Positions 26,945-36,736 of a stretch of 64,000 nucleotides of DNA are shown here, in pieces. Within the stretch, counting starts at the first letter, position 1; each line of letters begins with the position of its first letter. Source of the DNA: Vibrio sinaloensis. GTDB taxonomy: Bacteria; Pseudomonadota; Gammaproteobacteria; Enterobacterales; Vibrionaceae. The position numbers and the translations under genes were made by a program. Below the pieces are notes generated by a model. The model was not told the origin of the DNA. It made no database searches and saw only the letters and a program-made list of their open reading frames with translations. Where the stretch lies: contig NZ_JWLV01000013.1 of NCBI RefSeq assembly GCF_000808535.1, positions 62,001 to 126,000 on the forward strand, in the 5' to 3' direction.

Positions 26945-27148
26945 ACCCACCATATAGAGCTAAAACTCTAAAACAGTACTTTTTGCAGCACAATCCTGCC
27001 AAATAGGCGTCATTTCTGTAATTTTACCTTCCAATTAGCCAATGGTCGGATTTCTATATCCTATACTTGGGTCTAGTATCAGCCACAACTGAGCTTTTGC
27101 TCAAAAATATCGCCCAGCTAGAGGCGAACCAAAAAGGAAAAAGCACAA

Positions 27149-28453
27149 ATGAACAAGACGCGTCTGTTTAAGAAATCACTATTAGCAGTGACCATTACCA
27201 CAGCAACTCTCGCTTCGCAGCAAGCTCTCGCTGCAGGCTTCCAACTTAACGCTCAATCAGCAACAGGTATCGGCCGAGCATTCGCCGGTGACGCAGTTAT
27301 TGCAGATAATGCTTCTGTTATGGCACGTAACCCAGCAGCGATGGCGCTATTCGACAAGACAGAACTTTCTTTAGGTTTTGAAAGCATCACTTCAATGATT
27401 GAAGTGAAAGATGCAAAGTATACGCATATGGATGGCATTACATTTGTTCCAACTCCGGGACCAAAGTATTCAACGAAAGATGCGGATTACGACGACGCGG
27501 GTGATACTTCAATTGCACCAAATATTCACCTAATTGTTCCAGTTAACGATACGTTTGCTTGGGGTATTAACGCCTACTCTAATTTCGGCACCAAAACCGA
27601 ATTTAGCGATGATTACGTAGCCAGCGAATATGCAGGCCTAACAGATGTGAAAAGCATGAACATTGGTCTTGCTGGTTCTCTAAGAATCAATGAACAATGG
27701 AGTGTTGGTGCTGGCCTAGATCTAATTTATGGTCAAGGTAAACTTGAGCGTAACCTAAGTAATGAACTTAACGTTCCTGGCAAACCGCAACTTACAGGTG
27801 CTAAAGCGCTTGATGCCGATGCGTCTGGTTTTGCACTAGGCTTCAATGTAGGTACAGTCTACGAGCTTGATGAAAATAACCGCTTTGGTTTTTCATACCG
27901 CTACAGCCCAACACTAGCAGCTAAAGGCGACATCTACTACGGCGGTCAAGAGCAGAGCGACACTTTGTACATGCCGCTACCAGATATGGCGGAGTTCTCT
28001 GGCTACCACCGTATTGAAGACACTAAGTTTGCCGTTCACTACAGCGTTCAATACATTGGCTGGGGTGTTTTTGACAAACTAGAAGCTGATAAAGCTGGCG
28101 AACTAAACACTTACGAGTGGCAAACGGGCATGCACTATGCACTTGGTGGTACTTACTACCTAAACCAAGACTGGACGTTGCGTGCTGGCTACATGTATGA
28201 CACAAGCGCTCAAGATAAAGTGACTTCGATTTCTGTTCCAGATTCAGATCGTCAGTGGTTCTCTGCAGGTTTCACTTACCACCTAGATTCAAAGTCTAAC
28301 ATTGACTTCGGCTTTACTTACCTAATGGGTAAAGACGTAGACGTGAAAGAGTCTCAGTATGATGACGCAACTGGTGCTCTAGTCTCTTCGATCGAAGCGA
28401 CAACACACGCAGATGCAATTCTATTAGGTCTACAATACAGCCGTAGCTTCTAA
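27149..28453 (+). CDS. fadL: FadL family long-chain fatty-acid outer-membrane transporter (copy 1)
   Basis: A 434-residue outer-membrane protein that passes long-chain fatty acids through a 14-strand barrel. Signal peptide ends at QQALAAG, so the mature chain begins AAGFQLNAQSATGIGRAFAG, the hatch-domain N-terminus of the FadL family, with ADNASVMARNPAAMALF (NPA motif). Typical tail: DAILLGLQYSRSF ending in Phe. AAAGGAAAAAG precedes the ATG. A weak FadR-like half site lies about 100 bases upstream. Followed by its own terminator and a paralogue. Confidence 0.92.
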   Translation: MNKTRLFKKSLLAVTITTATLASQQALAAGFQLNAQSATGIGRAFAGDAVIADNASVMARNPAAMALFDKTELSLGFESITSMIEVKDAKYTHMDGITFVPTPGPKYSTKDADYDDAGDTSIAPNIHLIVPVNDTFAWGINAYSNFGTKTEFSDDYVASEYAGLTDVKSMNIGLAGSLRINEQWSVGAGLDLIYGQGKLERNLSNELNVPGKPQLTGAKALDADASGFALGFNVGTVYELDENNRFGFSYRYSPTLAAKGDIYYGGQEQSDTLYMPLPDMAEFSGYHRIEDTKFAVHYSVQYIGWGVFDKLEADKAGELNTYEWQTGMHYALGGTYYLNQDWTLRAGYMYDTSAQDKVTSISVPDSDRQWFSAGFTYHLDSKSNIDFGFTYLMGKDVDVKESQYDDATGALVSSIEATTHADAILLGLQYSRSF

Positions 28454-28473
28454 TAAAACGAAAACTCTATTTC

Positions 28474-28499
28474 AAAGGCCAGTGTTCACTGGCCTTTTT
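28474..28499 (+). terminator. Terminator after first fadL
   Basis: Perfect 11-bp stem AAAGGCCAGTG/CACTGGCCTTT with a two-base loop and trailing T run. The remaining 280 bases before the second fadL are AT-rich and show no ORF or RNA structure I can name; they presumably carry its promoter. Confidence 0.9.
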
Positions 28500-28777
28500 G
28501 CTATCTACACGACAATAATCACCTGATACAACAAGCTTTCCCTATCCCCTTTCGGTTACTGAGCTTACACGTGTATCGATAACCCCCTCTCAGACACTAC
28601 ATGTGTACGCTGAAATATCAAAACAAGACGTTAACATTTAGTGTTTTCATCTTTAGTATTCGATTTGTGACAAATTAAATTTCAAATACCTGCAATACAC
28701 TGTTTTTAATTTTTAAAGTAATAGCTCTAACCTTATCATCACCCGACTGATTAATTCGAACCTCAGCGAACATTATA

Positions 28778-30076
28778 ATGAAAACGAACAAGACTCTCTT
28801 ATCACTCGCAGTGGCGTGTAGCCTAGTGAGCACCTCTGCAGCCGTTAATGCTGCAGGCTTCCAACTGGCAGAATACTCAGCAACAGGTCTAGGCCGTGCG
28901 TACGCTGGCGAAGCAGCAATGGCAGACAACGCAAGCGCACAATGGCGCAACCCAGCGATGCTAACTCAACTTGATGGCACTCAAGTGTCTGTTGGTGCAA
29001 TCTACGTGAATCCAAATGTTGATGTGAAAGGCACAACAACATTCGCAGGAAATGAGATAGAAGCGAAATCAAACGACTTCGCTCACGATGCAATCATTCC
29101 TAACTTCTATATTTCTCACCGTTACACTGAAGAGCTCGCGATTGGCTTTGCGCTTGGTACCAACTACGGAATGGAAACCGACTTAGGCAAAGACTTTGCT
29201 GCCTCTCACTTTGGAAACGAAGCAAGCATTATTACAAAAGAAGCTAACCTAAACCTTGCTTACCAACTTAACGAAGCGGTAAGCATTGGTGGTGGTGTTC
29301 GCTATGTGATGGGCGAAGGTAGCTTTGGCGCGACGGCTCCAGAGAAAAATGCACTCGCATTCTTGGGACTCAAGAAAGGCACACCTCTCAAATATATGGA
29401 AGGGGAAGATACCGCTTGGGGCTGGCAGCTAGGCACTGCGTGGCAAATCAACGATCAGCACCGTATCGGCTTTACATATAAATCAGCGGTTGACCTTACA
29501 CTTGAAGGTGATGCCAAAATAATGCAAGTTGCCCCAGGTACGCCTGTTGCAGAAGATACTGGCTCAATGGATCTAACTCTGCCGCAAACTGCTGAACTAG
29601 CAAGTTTCCACCAACTGACAGAAAAGTTGGCGATGCACGCAAGTATTAACTGGACAGATTGGAGCAGCTTTAAAGAGCTGTATGCAGATCTAGACACTCT
29701 AGAATCTCAGACAGTAAAAGTTGAAAACTGGAAAGACAACTACCGCTTTGCAATCGGCGCAACTTACCAAGTGGATCCAAAGCTTGCGCTACGCACAGGT
29801 ATTGCCTATGACACATCAGCAGTGAGTGATAAAAACCGTACTATCACGATTCCAGAAACGGATCGCACATGGTTGAGCTTAGGTGCAAGCTACGAATTTA
29901 CCAAACAGTTCTCTCTAGACGGCGGCTTTACTTACATCTTTGCTAAAGATGCATCAATCACTGAATCTCGCGGCTATGAGTCAGATGATAAAGCTCAGCT
30001 TATCGGTGGTAAATTTGAGGGTGAGACAACGGGTAATGTTTGGCTAATCGGTCTACAAGCCAACTATACGTTTTAA
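28778..30076 (+). CDS. fadL: FadL family long-chain fatty-acid outer-membrane transporter (copy 2)
   Basis: A 432-residue paralogue of the preceding gene. Signal peptide ends at AAVNAAG; mature N-terminus AAGFQLAEYSATGLGRAYAG and ADNASAQWRNPAMLTQL match copy 1 and the FadL hatch. The barrel ends VWLIGLQANYTF. The two genes have independent terminators and share the hatch and strand pattern but differ elsewhere, so they are probably old duplicates with different lipid preference. The start ATG lacks a clear Shine-Dalgarno sequence but gives a proper signal peptide. Confidence 0.92.
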   Translation: MKTNKTLLSLAVACSLVSTSAAVNAAGFQLAEYSATGLGRAYAGEAAMADNASAQWRNPAMLTQLDGTQVSVGAIYVNPNVDVKGTTTFAGNEIEAKSNDFAHDAIIPNFYISHRYTEELAIGFALGTNYGMETDLGKDFAASHFGNEASIITKEANLNLAYQLNEAVSIGGGVRYVMGEGSFGATAPEKNALAFLGLKKGTPLKYMEGEDTAWGWQLGTAWQINDQHRIGFTYKSAVDLTLEGDAKIMQVAPGTPVAEDTGSMDLTLPQTAELASFHQLTEKLAMHASINWTDWSSFKELYADLDTLESQTVKVENWKDNYRFAIGATYQVDPKLALRTGIAYDTSAVSDKNRTITIPETDRTWLSLGASYEFTKQFSLDGGFTYIFAKDASITESRGYESDDKAQLIGGKFEGETTGNVWLIGLQANYTF

Positions 30077-30100
30077 CTCTCACTAAAAGACAAAAACGAA

Positions 30101-30125
30101 AAAGGCTTGGTCAATCCAAGCCTTT
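30101..30125. terminator. Bidirectional terminator, fadL copy 2 / mlaA
   Basis: Perfect 10-bp stem AAAGGCTTGG/CCAAGCCTTT with a five-base loop. T-rich on the plus side and A-rich on the other, between convergent genes. Confidence 0.88.
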
Positions 30126-30144
30126 GTTTTATTTCAGAGTTAGA

Positions 30145-30915
30145 CTAAAAATCATCTAGGTATTCGTCTAAGTAAGCTTCTTCTTCTTCATCGTACTGCT
30201 GAGTTTCGATTTCCGCTTTGAAGTCTTGACGTTGCAAATACGCATCGCGGGTGAGCGCATAAGGATCTGGAGAGTTATGCAGCATTGACTCTTGCGGCAC
30301 TAAAGCAGCGCGGCTTTCCATTCCTTCTAATGCCCATTTCCCCAACCCAGCCCAGATATTCAAATAAGAAAGCGGAACATACATGCCATCCACCACGTCT
30401 GTTGCTTCGCGAACTGTCCAAGGGCCGTATCCTGGAAGCATGATATAGGGACCATTGCCAACACCATAATGACCGACAGCATCACTGAACGCTTTGTCAC
30501 TGTGGTCAGTAATACCAGCCGCAGACGCAACATCTATCAATCCAAGCAAGCCGAATGTAGAGTTAATCCAGAAGCGGTTAAAGTGATCGACCGCTTTTTC
30601 ACCGTTACCCATCACAATGTTATTGATCATGCTTGATGGCTCGTCAAGATTACTTAAGAAGTTCGCCACACCTTGCCTGACAGGAACAGGAACGTAGTCC
30701 ACATAGGCCAATGACACTGGTCTAACTAAGTAAGGGTCTAAATAATCGTAGTTAATACTCCACATCGCACGGTTAAAACCTTCGATGGGATCGCTACTAT
30801 GAGATTCATAAGACGTTGACTCAGACTCTTCAGTAGTGTCGGGAGCGCTTGCGCAGCCAGCAAGTAGAACACTTGCAATCAATGCGAGCCAAATCTGAGA
30901 CGTAAAGCTTTTCAT
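30145..30915 (-). CDS. mlaA: MlaA (VacJ) phospholipid-retrograde transport lipoprotein
   Basis: A 256-residue outer-membrane lipoprotein that removes mislocalised phospholipids from the outer leaflet and hands them to MlaC and MlaFEDB. Lipobox LLAGC in the signal peptide, then DPIEGFNRAMWSINYDYLDP, the MlaA signature, FWINSTFGLLGLIDVAS and GVGNGPYIMLPGYGPWTVRE. The ATG giving MKSFTSQIW is preferred: the site five codons upstream overlaps the ccm terminator and has no ribosome site. The tail is very acidic (YDEEEEAYLDEYLDDF). Confidence 0.93.
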   Translation of the reverse strand: MKSFTSQIWLALIASVLLAGCASAPDTTEESESTSYESHSSDPIEGFNRAMWSINYDYLDPYLVRPVSLAYVDYVPVPVRQGVANFLSNLDEPSSMINNIVMGNGEKAVDHFNRFWINSTFGLLGLIDVASAAGITDHSDKAFSDAVGHYGVGNGPYIMLPGYGPWTVREATDVVDGMYVPLSYLNIWAGLGKWALEGMESRAALVPQESMLHNSPDPYALTRDAYLQRQDFKAEIETQQYDEEEEAYLDEYLDDF

Positions 30916-30930
30916 TATTATTTTTTCCAT

Positions 30931-30956
30931 AAAAAAGGCCGGTTAATCACCGGCCT
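30931..30956 (-). terminator. Terminator of the ccm operon
   Basis: GGCCGG/CCGGCC stem with a seven-base loop and six T on the minus strand. It lies between ccmI and mlaA and its T run ends about 15 bases before the mlaA start, so mlaA likely has read-through or a promoter overlapping the ccmI end. Confidence 0.85.
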
Positions 30957-30980
30957 CTAATCAATGATAATCCGCTGCTA

Positions 30981-32198
30981 TTAATAACGCTTATCAATCA
31001 TAACTTCAACAGGTTCGCCCATTGTAACGGCTTCACTTTCACCAAACCAGTCCCCTTCTTTGGTCGCCACATTACCATCACTGTCGATGCGTGCTCGTAC
31101 CATTAAAGATTCAAGAGAAGAAAGCTTACGCTCAGCAATCATACTGTTGCCGTCATCGAGTACAACGGTGCGCGGTAAACTGCCAACTGGGTATCGCGCG
31201 GCCGCCACAGGCATCGGCGAACCATCTGCCGTGTGAACAGATACGATCAGCGCTGCATTTGGATCAGCCGTCACGTCATCCGCAATGTTGATCGTTACAG
31301 ACACTGACTGCCCTGACCCCACTTGTTGACCCATTTGCTTTTGCGCATTTTCAATGCTTCGGCTAAGCATTTCATAACGGCTGTCTTCTGGACCAATCAT
31401 TTGCTGCATAATGCTCCAGTATCGAACCGCGGCTGGGAAGTCTTGACGCTCAAACGCATCAAACGCCAGTAGTGAGAAGACACGCAAATCGACATAATCT
31501 TTCTGGACTAGGTTACCCAGAATGCGACGTGCGTTTTCCTGGTCAACATCATCTTGAGACAACATCAATGCTTGAGCATAACCCAGCATAATATCATTGC
31601 TCTCTGGCTCTAAGTTGTATGCCTTTTTCATTGAACCGATAGCGGTATCAACGTCACGATTAGCTAAAGCAATTCGCCCAAGCAACAACCAACCTGTTGA
31701 GTCTTCAGGCTCGTAATGAAGTCGAGTGCGCAATGCCAATGTAAGATCACGCATTTCATCATCACTCAGCTGAGCGCCTTCTGGTGACATGAGCTTCTTC
31801 GATAACGCTGGCAAGTTTGATGTCACTTCCTGCCATTGTAGGACATCTTGCTGCGCACCAAATTTGTGGTACATGCCATAAGACAAACCGACAACTAAGA
31901 GCATGGAAGGAATCATCACCGCCATTGGTGATATCGCGTTTTCCTGCGAGTTTTTGCTATCAGCTGGAATATCGTCGAGCAGCGATTGCTTGAGGTCGTC
32001 GATCAGGTCTTGTTGATTTTCGACTAAGCCTTCTTCTGCTTCCTCTTCGAGTTCCGTCAAACGGTCTTTATAAAACGCTTTGTTTAATTCATCGCGTAGC
32101 GCTTCATCATTGTTCGCTTTTTGTCTCATCACTGGCAATGCGATAAGTACGCAGCTGAATACAACAAGAATGATCGAAGCTATCCAAAATAGTGTCAT
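30981..32198 (-). CDS. ccmI: Cytochrome c maturation protein CcmI
   Basis: A 405-residue apocytochrome c chaperone. Two membrane helices (residues 3-22 and about 92-110) flank a cytosolic charged loop (ELEEEAEEGLVENQQDL); the periplasmic part has TPR helices (TGWLLLGRIALANRDVDTAI, EPESNDIMLGYAQALMLSQD) and a C-terminal beta domain. It is the last gene of the ccm cluster and overlaps ccmH by one base. Confidence 0.92.
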   Translation of the reverse strand: MTLFWIASIILVVFSCVLIALPVMRQKANNDEALRDELNKAFYKDRLTELEEEAEEGLVENQQDLIDDLKQSLLDDIPADSKNSQENAISPMAVMIPSMLLVVGLSYGMYHKFGAQQDVLQWQEVTSNLPALSKKLMSPEGAQLSDDEMRDLTLALRTRLHYEPEDSTGWLLLGRIALANRDVDTAIGSMKKAYNLEPESNDIMLGYAQALMLSQDDVDQENARRILGNLVQKDYVDLRVFSLLAFDAFERQDFPAAVRYWSIMQQMIGPEDSRYEMLSRSIENAQKQMGQQVGSGQSVSVTINIADDVTADPNAALIVSVHTADGSPMPVAAARYPVGSLPRTVVLDDGNSMIAERKLSSLESLMVRARIDSDGNVATKEGDWFGESEAVTMGEPVEVMIDKRY

Positions 32199-32677
32199 TA
32201 CTGCTTGTCTCCATCATTCTTTTCATCAAGTAGCGCTTTTAAACGCGCTTCTTTGTCTTGGTCCCAATCTTCAGTCTGTTCAGGCGTTACTTTCTTAGTT
32301 CGGCTTCTCAATACAATGAATCCGAAACCAAATAAGAGCACGCTGATCGGACCGAGCCAAAGAATGGCAGTGGCCGCGGTAAACGGAGGATTGTAGGTCA
32401 CAAAGTTTCCGTAGCGAGCGATCATGTAATCAATGATTTCTTGCTTTGATTTACCCGCTTTGGTCATTTCATACACTTTTTCGCGCAGATCGACAGCCAG
32501 TTCTGCATTGGAATCAGCAATGGTGTTGTTTTGACATTTTGGACAGCGCAGCGTGTTACCAAGCTCTTTAAACTGCTGTTCTTGCTCAAGCGTATCGAAC
32601 TCATGAACTTCAATCGCCGCATAAGCTGCCATTGAGAATGCCATCGCCGCAAACAGTGAAAGCATCAGCTTTTTCAT
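32198..32677 (-). CDS. ccmH: Cytochrome c maturation protein CcmH
   Basis: A 159-residue thiol-disulfide protein of the haem lyase complex. Signal sequence followed by the LRCPKCQ motif near residue 43, which reduces apocytochrome CXXCH, and KQEIIDYMIARYGNFVTYNPP; a C-terminal membrane helix (AILWLGPISVLLFGFGFIVL) anchors it. Short form, with CcmI encoded separately. Overlaps ccmG by four bases. Confidence 0.95.
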   Translation of the reverse strand: MKKLMLSLFAAMAFSMAAYAAIEVHEFDTLEQEQQFKELGNTLRCPKCQNNTIADSNAELAVDLREKVYEMTKAGKSKQEIIDYMIARYGNFVTYNPPFTAATAILWLGPISVLLFGFGFIVLRSRTKKVTPEQTEDWDQDKEARLKALLDEKNDGDKQ

Positions 32678-33228
32678 TGTTTCGCCTCCGCAAGTAGCCC
32701 TTCGTACATAGGCTTAAGCTTTTCGTTCCAATTGCGATCGTTGACGTCTCCAACATGGCGGTATCGAATCACGCCATTCGCATCAATCAGGAAAGTTTCA
32801 GGAGCACCATATACGCCAAGGTCTAATCCCAACATACCATTACCATCAAACAGGCTAATAAGGTAAGGATTACCAAGATCATTCAACCAACCAATCGCTT
32901 TGGTTCGATCATCTTTGTAGTTCATACCAATGATCTTCACGCCCTCACCAGCTAGTTGGTTTAGGTATTGGTGCTCTGCATAACAAGTAGGACACCATGT
33001 CGCCCATACGTTCAGCAGTAGAGGCTCACCCTTGAAAATTGCTTGATCGTACAATTTACCCGGTTCAGCAAGATCCTCTAGACGAAACTCTGGCACAGGT
33101 TTACCCACCAAGACAGATTCCAGTTTGGTCGGGTCGTCACCTTGAGAGTTTTTTACCAACTGAGTAGCAAAGATAGCCACTAAACCCAAAAATGCGACGA
33201 GCGGAATAAACAGTAATTTCTTATTCAT
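32674..33228 (-). CDS. ccmG: Thiol:disulfide interchange protein CcmG/DsbE
   Basis: A 184-residue membrane-anchored thioredoxin-fold protein. N-terminal helix LLFIPLVAFLGLVAIFATQL, active site WATWCPTCYAEH (WCPTC) near residue 80, and GVYGAPETFLIDANGVIRYRH with the cis-Pro loop and the GVYGAPE acid motif of DsbE. It passes electrons from DsbD to CcmH and apocytochrome. Confidence 0.95.
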   Translation of the reverse strand: MNKKLLFIPLVAFLGLVAIFATQLVKNSQGDDPTKLESVLVGKPVPEFRLEDLAEPGKLYDQAIFKGEPLLLNVWATWCPTCYAEHQYLNQLAGEGVKIIGMNYKDDRTKAIGWLNDLGNPYLISLFDGNGMLGLDLGVYGAPETFLIDANGVIRYRHVGDVNDRNWNEKLKPMYEGLLAEAKQ

Positions 33229-35186
33229 TATGCCTCCTGCTTTTTGGCGCTTTTTCTGAAACGGTAACGTCTATCGCTGATGGCAATCGCACCACCTAAT
33301 GACATCAGTAATGAGCCAGCCCAAATCCAACGAACAAATGGTTTGTAGTAAATGCGTACTGCCCACGATTTGTTGTCATCAAGACGCTCACCCATCGCAA
33401 TATACAAATCACGCGTGATACCGCGATCAATAGCAGCCTCAGTCATCATTGAACGAGCGGTTCGGTAGAAACGTTTTTCTGCGTGGAGCGTGTTTACATA
33501 TTTTCCATCTAGCGTAATTTCGAAATCAGCAATGTACCCGTCATAGTTCGGGCCATCTTTGTCACGTAGACCTTTGAAGTAAAAATCGTAACCTTGGATT
33601 TGATAATGCTCACCCGGCGCTAAACGTACATCTCGCTCGATACTGTAATTTTGCACCATTGCGATACCAATGATAGAAACAGCAAGACCGATATGACCAA
33701 GCATCATCGCCCAGTGGCTACGCTGAAGCTTTTTAACACCTTCCATAAATGGGTGGCGGTGTGTCGCTCGCTGATGAAGCTCAAAGCCGTGCATGAAGAT
33801 GATCCAAAGTGCCATCAACCAGCCCAAATAAGCCATCGGTAAGAAGAAGTCCGAGAAAATCAGGGTGAAAATACCCGCCAAAACAACCGACGCTACACCT
33901 GAGATGAGCATAGGCTTTTTCAGAGATGACAGATCATCACGCTTCCAACGGATCAGAGGACCAATACCAAGCAAGAATGAGAAAGGAATCATCAGCCAAG
34001 CAAACAACATGTCAAAGAAAGGCGCACCGATCGATACTGAACCCAGACCGATTTGCTTGTGAACCAAAGGCAATAAGGTACCGACAAGAACAACCACAAG
34101 GGCAGCGATCAATAGGACGTTGTTAGCCAACAATGCGTTTTCACGTGAGACCAAATCAAAGTTGCCTCGCACTCGCACCGATGCACCTTTGAGTGCAAAC
34201 AGTAGCAAAGAGCCACCAATGACAAACACGAGGAAGCCAAGGATAAACATACCGCGAGATGGATCAGACGCGAAGGCATGAACCGAGACCAAGATCCCCG
34301 AACGCACGAGGAATGTACCCAACAAACTCAGAGAGAACGCTGAGATCGCCAGTAACACAGTCCATGCTTTGAAGGTGCCGCGTTTTTCCGTCACCGCCAA
34401 TGAGTGCATCAGCGCCGTACCTGCGAGCCATGGCATAAAGGAAGCGTTTTCAACGGGATCCCAGAACCACCAGCCGCCCCAGCCAAGTTCGTAATACGCC
34501 CACCAAGAACCAAGTGCGATACCCAGCGTTAGGAAAAGCCACGCCGCGGTAGTCCATGGACGTGACCAACGAGCCCACGCAGTATCAAGACGACCCGTCA
34601 TTAATGAAGCTATCGCAAACGAGAACGCCACAGAAAAACCAACGTAGCCCATATAGAGCATTGGCGGGTGAATGATTAATCCTGGATCTTGCAGTAGAGG
34701 GTTTAGGTCACGCCCGTCAACTGGGAAGAACGGCAATGTGCGTAAGAATGGGTTTGAAGTCACGATGATAAACAGCAGAAAGCCAACCGTAATCATCCCC
34801 ATCACCGCGAGTACTCGGGCTACAGATTCTTGTGGCATACCGCGACTGAAACTCGCTACAGCAACCGTCCACGCAGCTTGAATGAGAACCCAAAGTAATA
34901 ACGAGCCTTCGTGAGCCCCCCAGACCGCAGTTAAACGATAGTACCAAGGCAACTGGCTATTGGAGTTCGTCGCAACATAGTTAAGGGTAAAATCATTGGT
35001 GTAAAACGCCCAAAGAAGAACGATAAAAGAAACCAGAATCAACAAGAACATACCCCAAGACAGAGGTCTTGCGGTGTTCATGAGCATGGTATTGTTTCTT
35101 GAAGCCCCCACCAACGGCAGAATACTGAGTAATACTGCCATCGCTAGCGATACGATGAGGGCAAAGTGACCAATTTCAGCAATCAT
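33228..35186 (-). CDS. ccmF: Haem lyase subunit CcmF
   Basis: A 652-residue polytopic membrane protein with about 14-15 helices, which with CcmH attaches haem to cytochrome c. The tryptophan-rich WWD haem-handling signature is [19 protein letters not shown] near residue 235, and conserved periplasmic His residues (for example [11 protein letters not shown]) are present. Overlaps ccmE by four bases and shares one base with ccmG. Confidence 0.97.
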   Translation of the reverse strand: MIAEIGHFALIVSLAMAVLLSILPLVGASRNNTMLMNTARPLSWGMFLLILVSFIVLLWAFYTNDFTLNYVATNSNSQLPWYYRLTAVWGAHEGSLLLWVLIQAAWTVAVASFSRGMPQESVARVLAVMGMITVGFLLFIIVTSNPFLRTLPFFPVDGRDLNPLLQDPGLIIHPPMLYMGYVGFSVAFSFAIASLMTGRLDTAWARWSRPWTTAAWLFLTLGIALGSWWAYYELGWGGWWFWDPVENASFMPWLAGTALMHSLAVTEKRGTFKAWTVLLAISAFSLSLLGTFLVRSGILVSVHAFASDPSRGMFILGFLVFVIGGSLLLFALKGASVRVRGNFDLVSRENALLANNVLLIAALVVVLVGTLLPLVHKQIGLGSVSIGAPFFDMLFAWLMIPFSFLLGIGPLIRWKRDDLSSLKKPMLISGVASVVLAGIFTLIFSDFFLPMAYLGWLMALWIIFMHGFELHQRATHRHPFMEGVKKLQRSHWAMMLGHIGLAVSIIGIAMVQNYSIERDVRLAPGEHYQIQGYDFYFKGLRDKDGPNYDGYIADFEITLDGKYVNTLHAEKRFYRTARSMMTEAAIDRGITRDLYIAMGERLDDNKSWAVRIYYKPFVRWIWAGSLLMSLGGAIAISDRRYRFRKSAKKQEA

Positions 35187-35668
35187 TGACCGCTTCCTTG
35201 TTTTTGTTGTTCTGTGTATTGAAGAGGTTCATGCGTTTTCTTCATCGCTTCTGCGATCTCCGGTGGCATGTACTCTTCATCGTGTTTCGCTAGCACTTCA
35301 AACGCTTCAATAGTCGTTGCGTTTTTCAAAACGCCTTGTGCAACAATGCCCTGTCCTTCTCTAAATAGATCAGGAAGAATCCCGTTGTAGAGAATCGTCA
35401 CTTTCGGGCCAACATCGTGCAGGTCAAACGATACCTGTAGTGAACTAGGGTCACGTTTTACAGAACCTTCCACAACCATACCGCCGATACGCAATCGCTG
35501 ACCAACCTCTGGTTTGGTACCGTCTGGTTTACCATGGACAAGTTCAGTCGGTGTATAGAACAAATCCATGTTTTGATTGAGCGCATACAGCATTAAACCG
35601 ATGGTCGCGCTGATACCAATAAAGATGGCAAGAACAATGCCGAGCCTCTTTTTACGTCTTGGGTTCAT
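35183..35668 (-). CDS. ccmE: Haem chaperone CcmE
   Basis: A 161-residue periplasmic haem chaperone anchored by an N-terminal helix ([20 protein letters not shown]). The covalent haem-binding His129 and the partner Tyr133 are in [11 protein letters not shown]; the OB-fold part includes [15 protein letters not shown]. Overlaps ccmD by four bases and ccmF by four. Confidence 0.96.
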   Translation of the reverse strand: MNPRRKKRLGIVLAIFIGISATIGLMLYALNQNMDLFYTPTELVHGKPDGTKPEVGQRLRIGGMVVEGSVKRDPSSLQVSFDLHDVGPKVTILYNGILPDLFREGQGIVAQGVLKNATTIEAFEVLAKHDEEYMPPEIAEAMKKTHEPLQYTEQQKQGSGQ

Positions 35669-35871
35669 AATGTGTTCTCCAAATTCTTAGCTGCGTCAAT
35701 GCGTGCTTGTCGATCAATTTTTGATTGGACTTCTTTTAATAAAGCGTTACCGCGACGGACACTGGTCCAAAGAATAATCAACATGGATAAAAACGTAATG
35801 CCAAAAGCACTCCATACATAACCGGCGTAACCGCCCATAGCGAAAAAGTCGCTCAAAGATTCAAAATGCAT
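35665..35871 (-). CDS. ccmD: Haem exporter accessory protein CcmD
   Basis: A 68-residue single-pass protein with [20 protein letters not shown] and a basic cytosolic tail, matching CcmD. It releases holo-CcmE from the CcmABC ABC transporter complex. Two bases separate it from ccmC. Confidence 0.92.
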   Translation of the reverse strand: MHFESLSDFFAMGGYAGYVWSAFGITFLSMLIILWTSVRRGNALLKEVQSKIDRQARIDAAKNLENTL

Positions 35872-35873
35872 GT

Positions 35874-36626
35874 TTAGTTACCTCTCTGAGACTTAGCAGC
35901 CGCAAGCTTCGCCACCCAAGGGCGATGACTCTCGTTTTTAATGATTTCGTTACGGAAACGGACCATAGTGACAGAACCAAAGAAGAATGCGAAACCAAAT
36001 ATGTTTAGTAACAGCGGCCAAAGCATGTTGCTTGAAATTGATGGTTTTTCAAATTTGGTGATGGTCGCGCCTTGGTGCAATGTATTCCACCATTCAACAG
36101 AGAAGTGGATAATGGGCAGGTTAACCACGCCAACAATTGCCAAGATACCAGCCGCTTTTGAGGCTGTTTTTTGGTCATCAAACGCGTGATAGAGCGCAAT
36201 AACGCCAAGATAGAGGAACAATAGAATCAGTTCTGAGGTAAGACGTGCATCCCACACCCACCAAGTGCCCCACATTGGCTTTCCCCAGACAGCCCCTGTT
36301 AGAAGTGCAATAAAGGTATACACGGCTCCGATTGGTGCCATCGCCGATGCGGCTAAGTCTGACAAGCGAATTTGCCATACTAGACCAATGAAGGCTGCTA
36401 TCGCCATCGACATATAGACACCCATCGACCAAATAGCGGACGGGACGTGGATATAGATAATTCTGAAACTGTCACCCTGTTGGTAATCTGACGGGGCAAA
36501 TGCAAGTCCCCATACGGTACCTACGGATAAACACAGCAGGGCTAGTATGGAAAACCAGGGCAATAGCTTACCGCTGAGCTGGTAAGCAGATTCAGGCTTG
36601 GCATAGGGATGGAGCCATTTCCACAT
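35874..36626 (-). CDS. ccmC: Haem-handling ABC transporter permease CcmC
   Basis: A 250-residue protein with six helices and a WWD motif WGTWWVWDARLTSELILLFL near residue 125, between conserved His residues (YIHVPSAIWSM and HFSVEWWNTLHQG). It loads haem onto CcmE. A 110-base gap separates it from ccmB, unlike the tight spacing elsewhere in the cluster; the gap contains a TATAAA and may hold an internal promoter. Confidence 0.96.
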   Translation of the reverse strand: MWKWLHPYAKPESAYQLSGKLLPWFSILALLCLSVGTVWGLAFAPSDYQQGDSFRIIYIHVPSAIWSMGVYMSMAIAAFIGLVWQIRLSDLAASAMAPIGAVYTFIALLTGAVWGKPMWGTWWVWDARLTSELILLFLYLGVIALYHAFDDQKTASKAAGILAIVGVVNLPIIHFSVEWWNTLHQGATITKFEKPSISSNMLWPLLLNIFGFAFFFGSVTMVRFRNEIIKNESHRPWVAKLAAAKSQRGN

Positions 36627-36736
36627 GTTTAGTTCTCACTCTTACTTCAGTCTGTCTTTCATCGCATTCACGACTTTGACAATTATTAGTTTTGTAATTT
36701 ATAGAAAGGGAAAAATTCGTGCTTGATCAAAAACAA

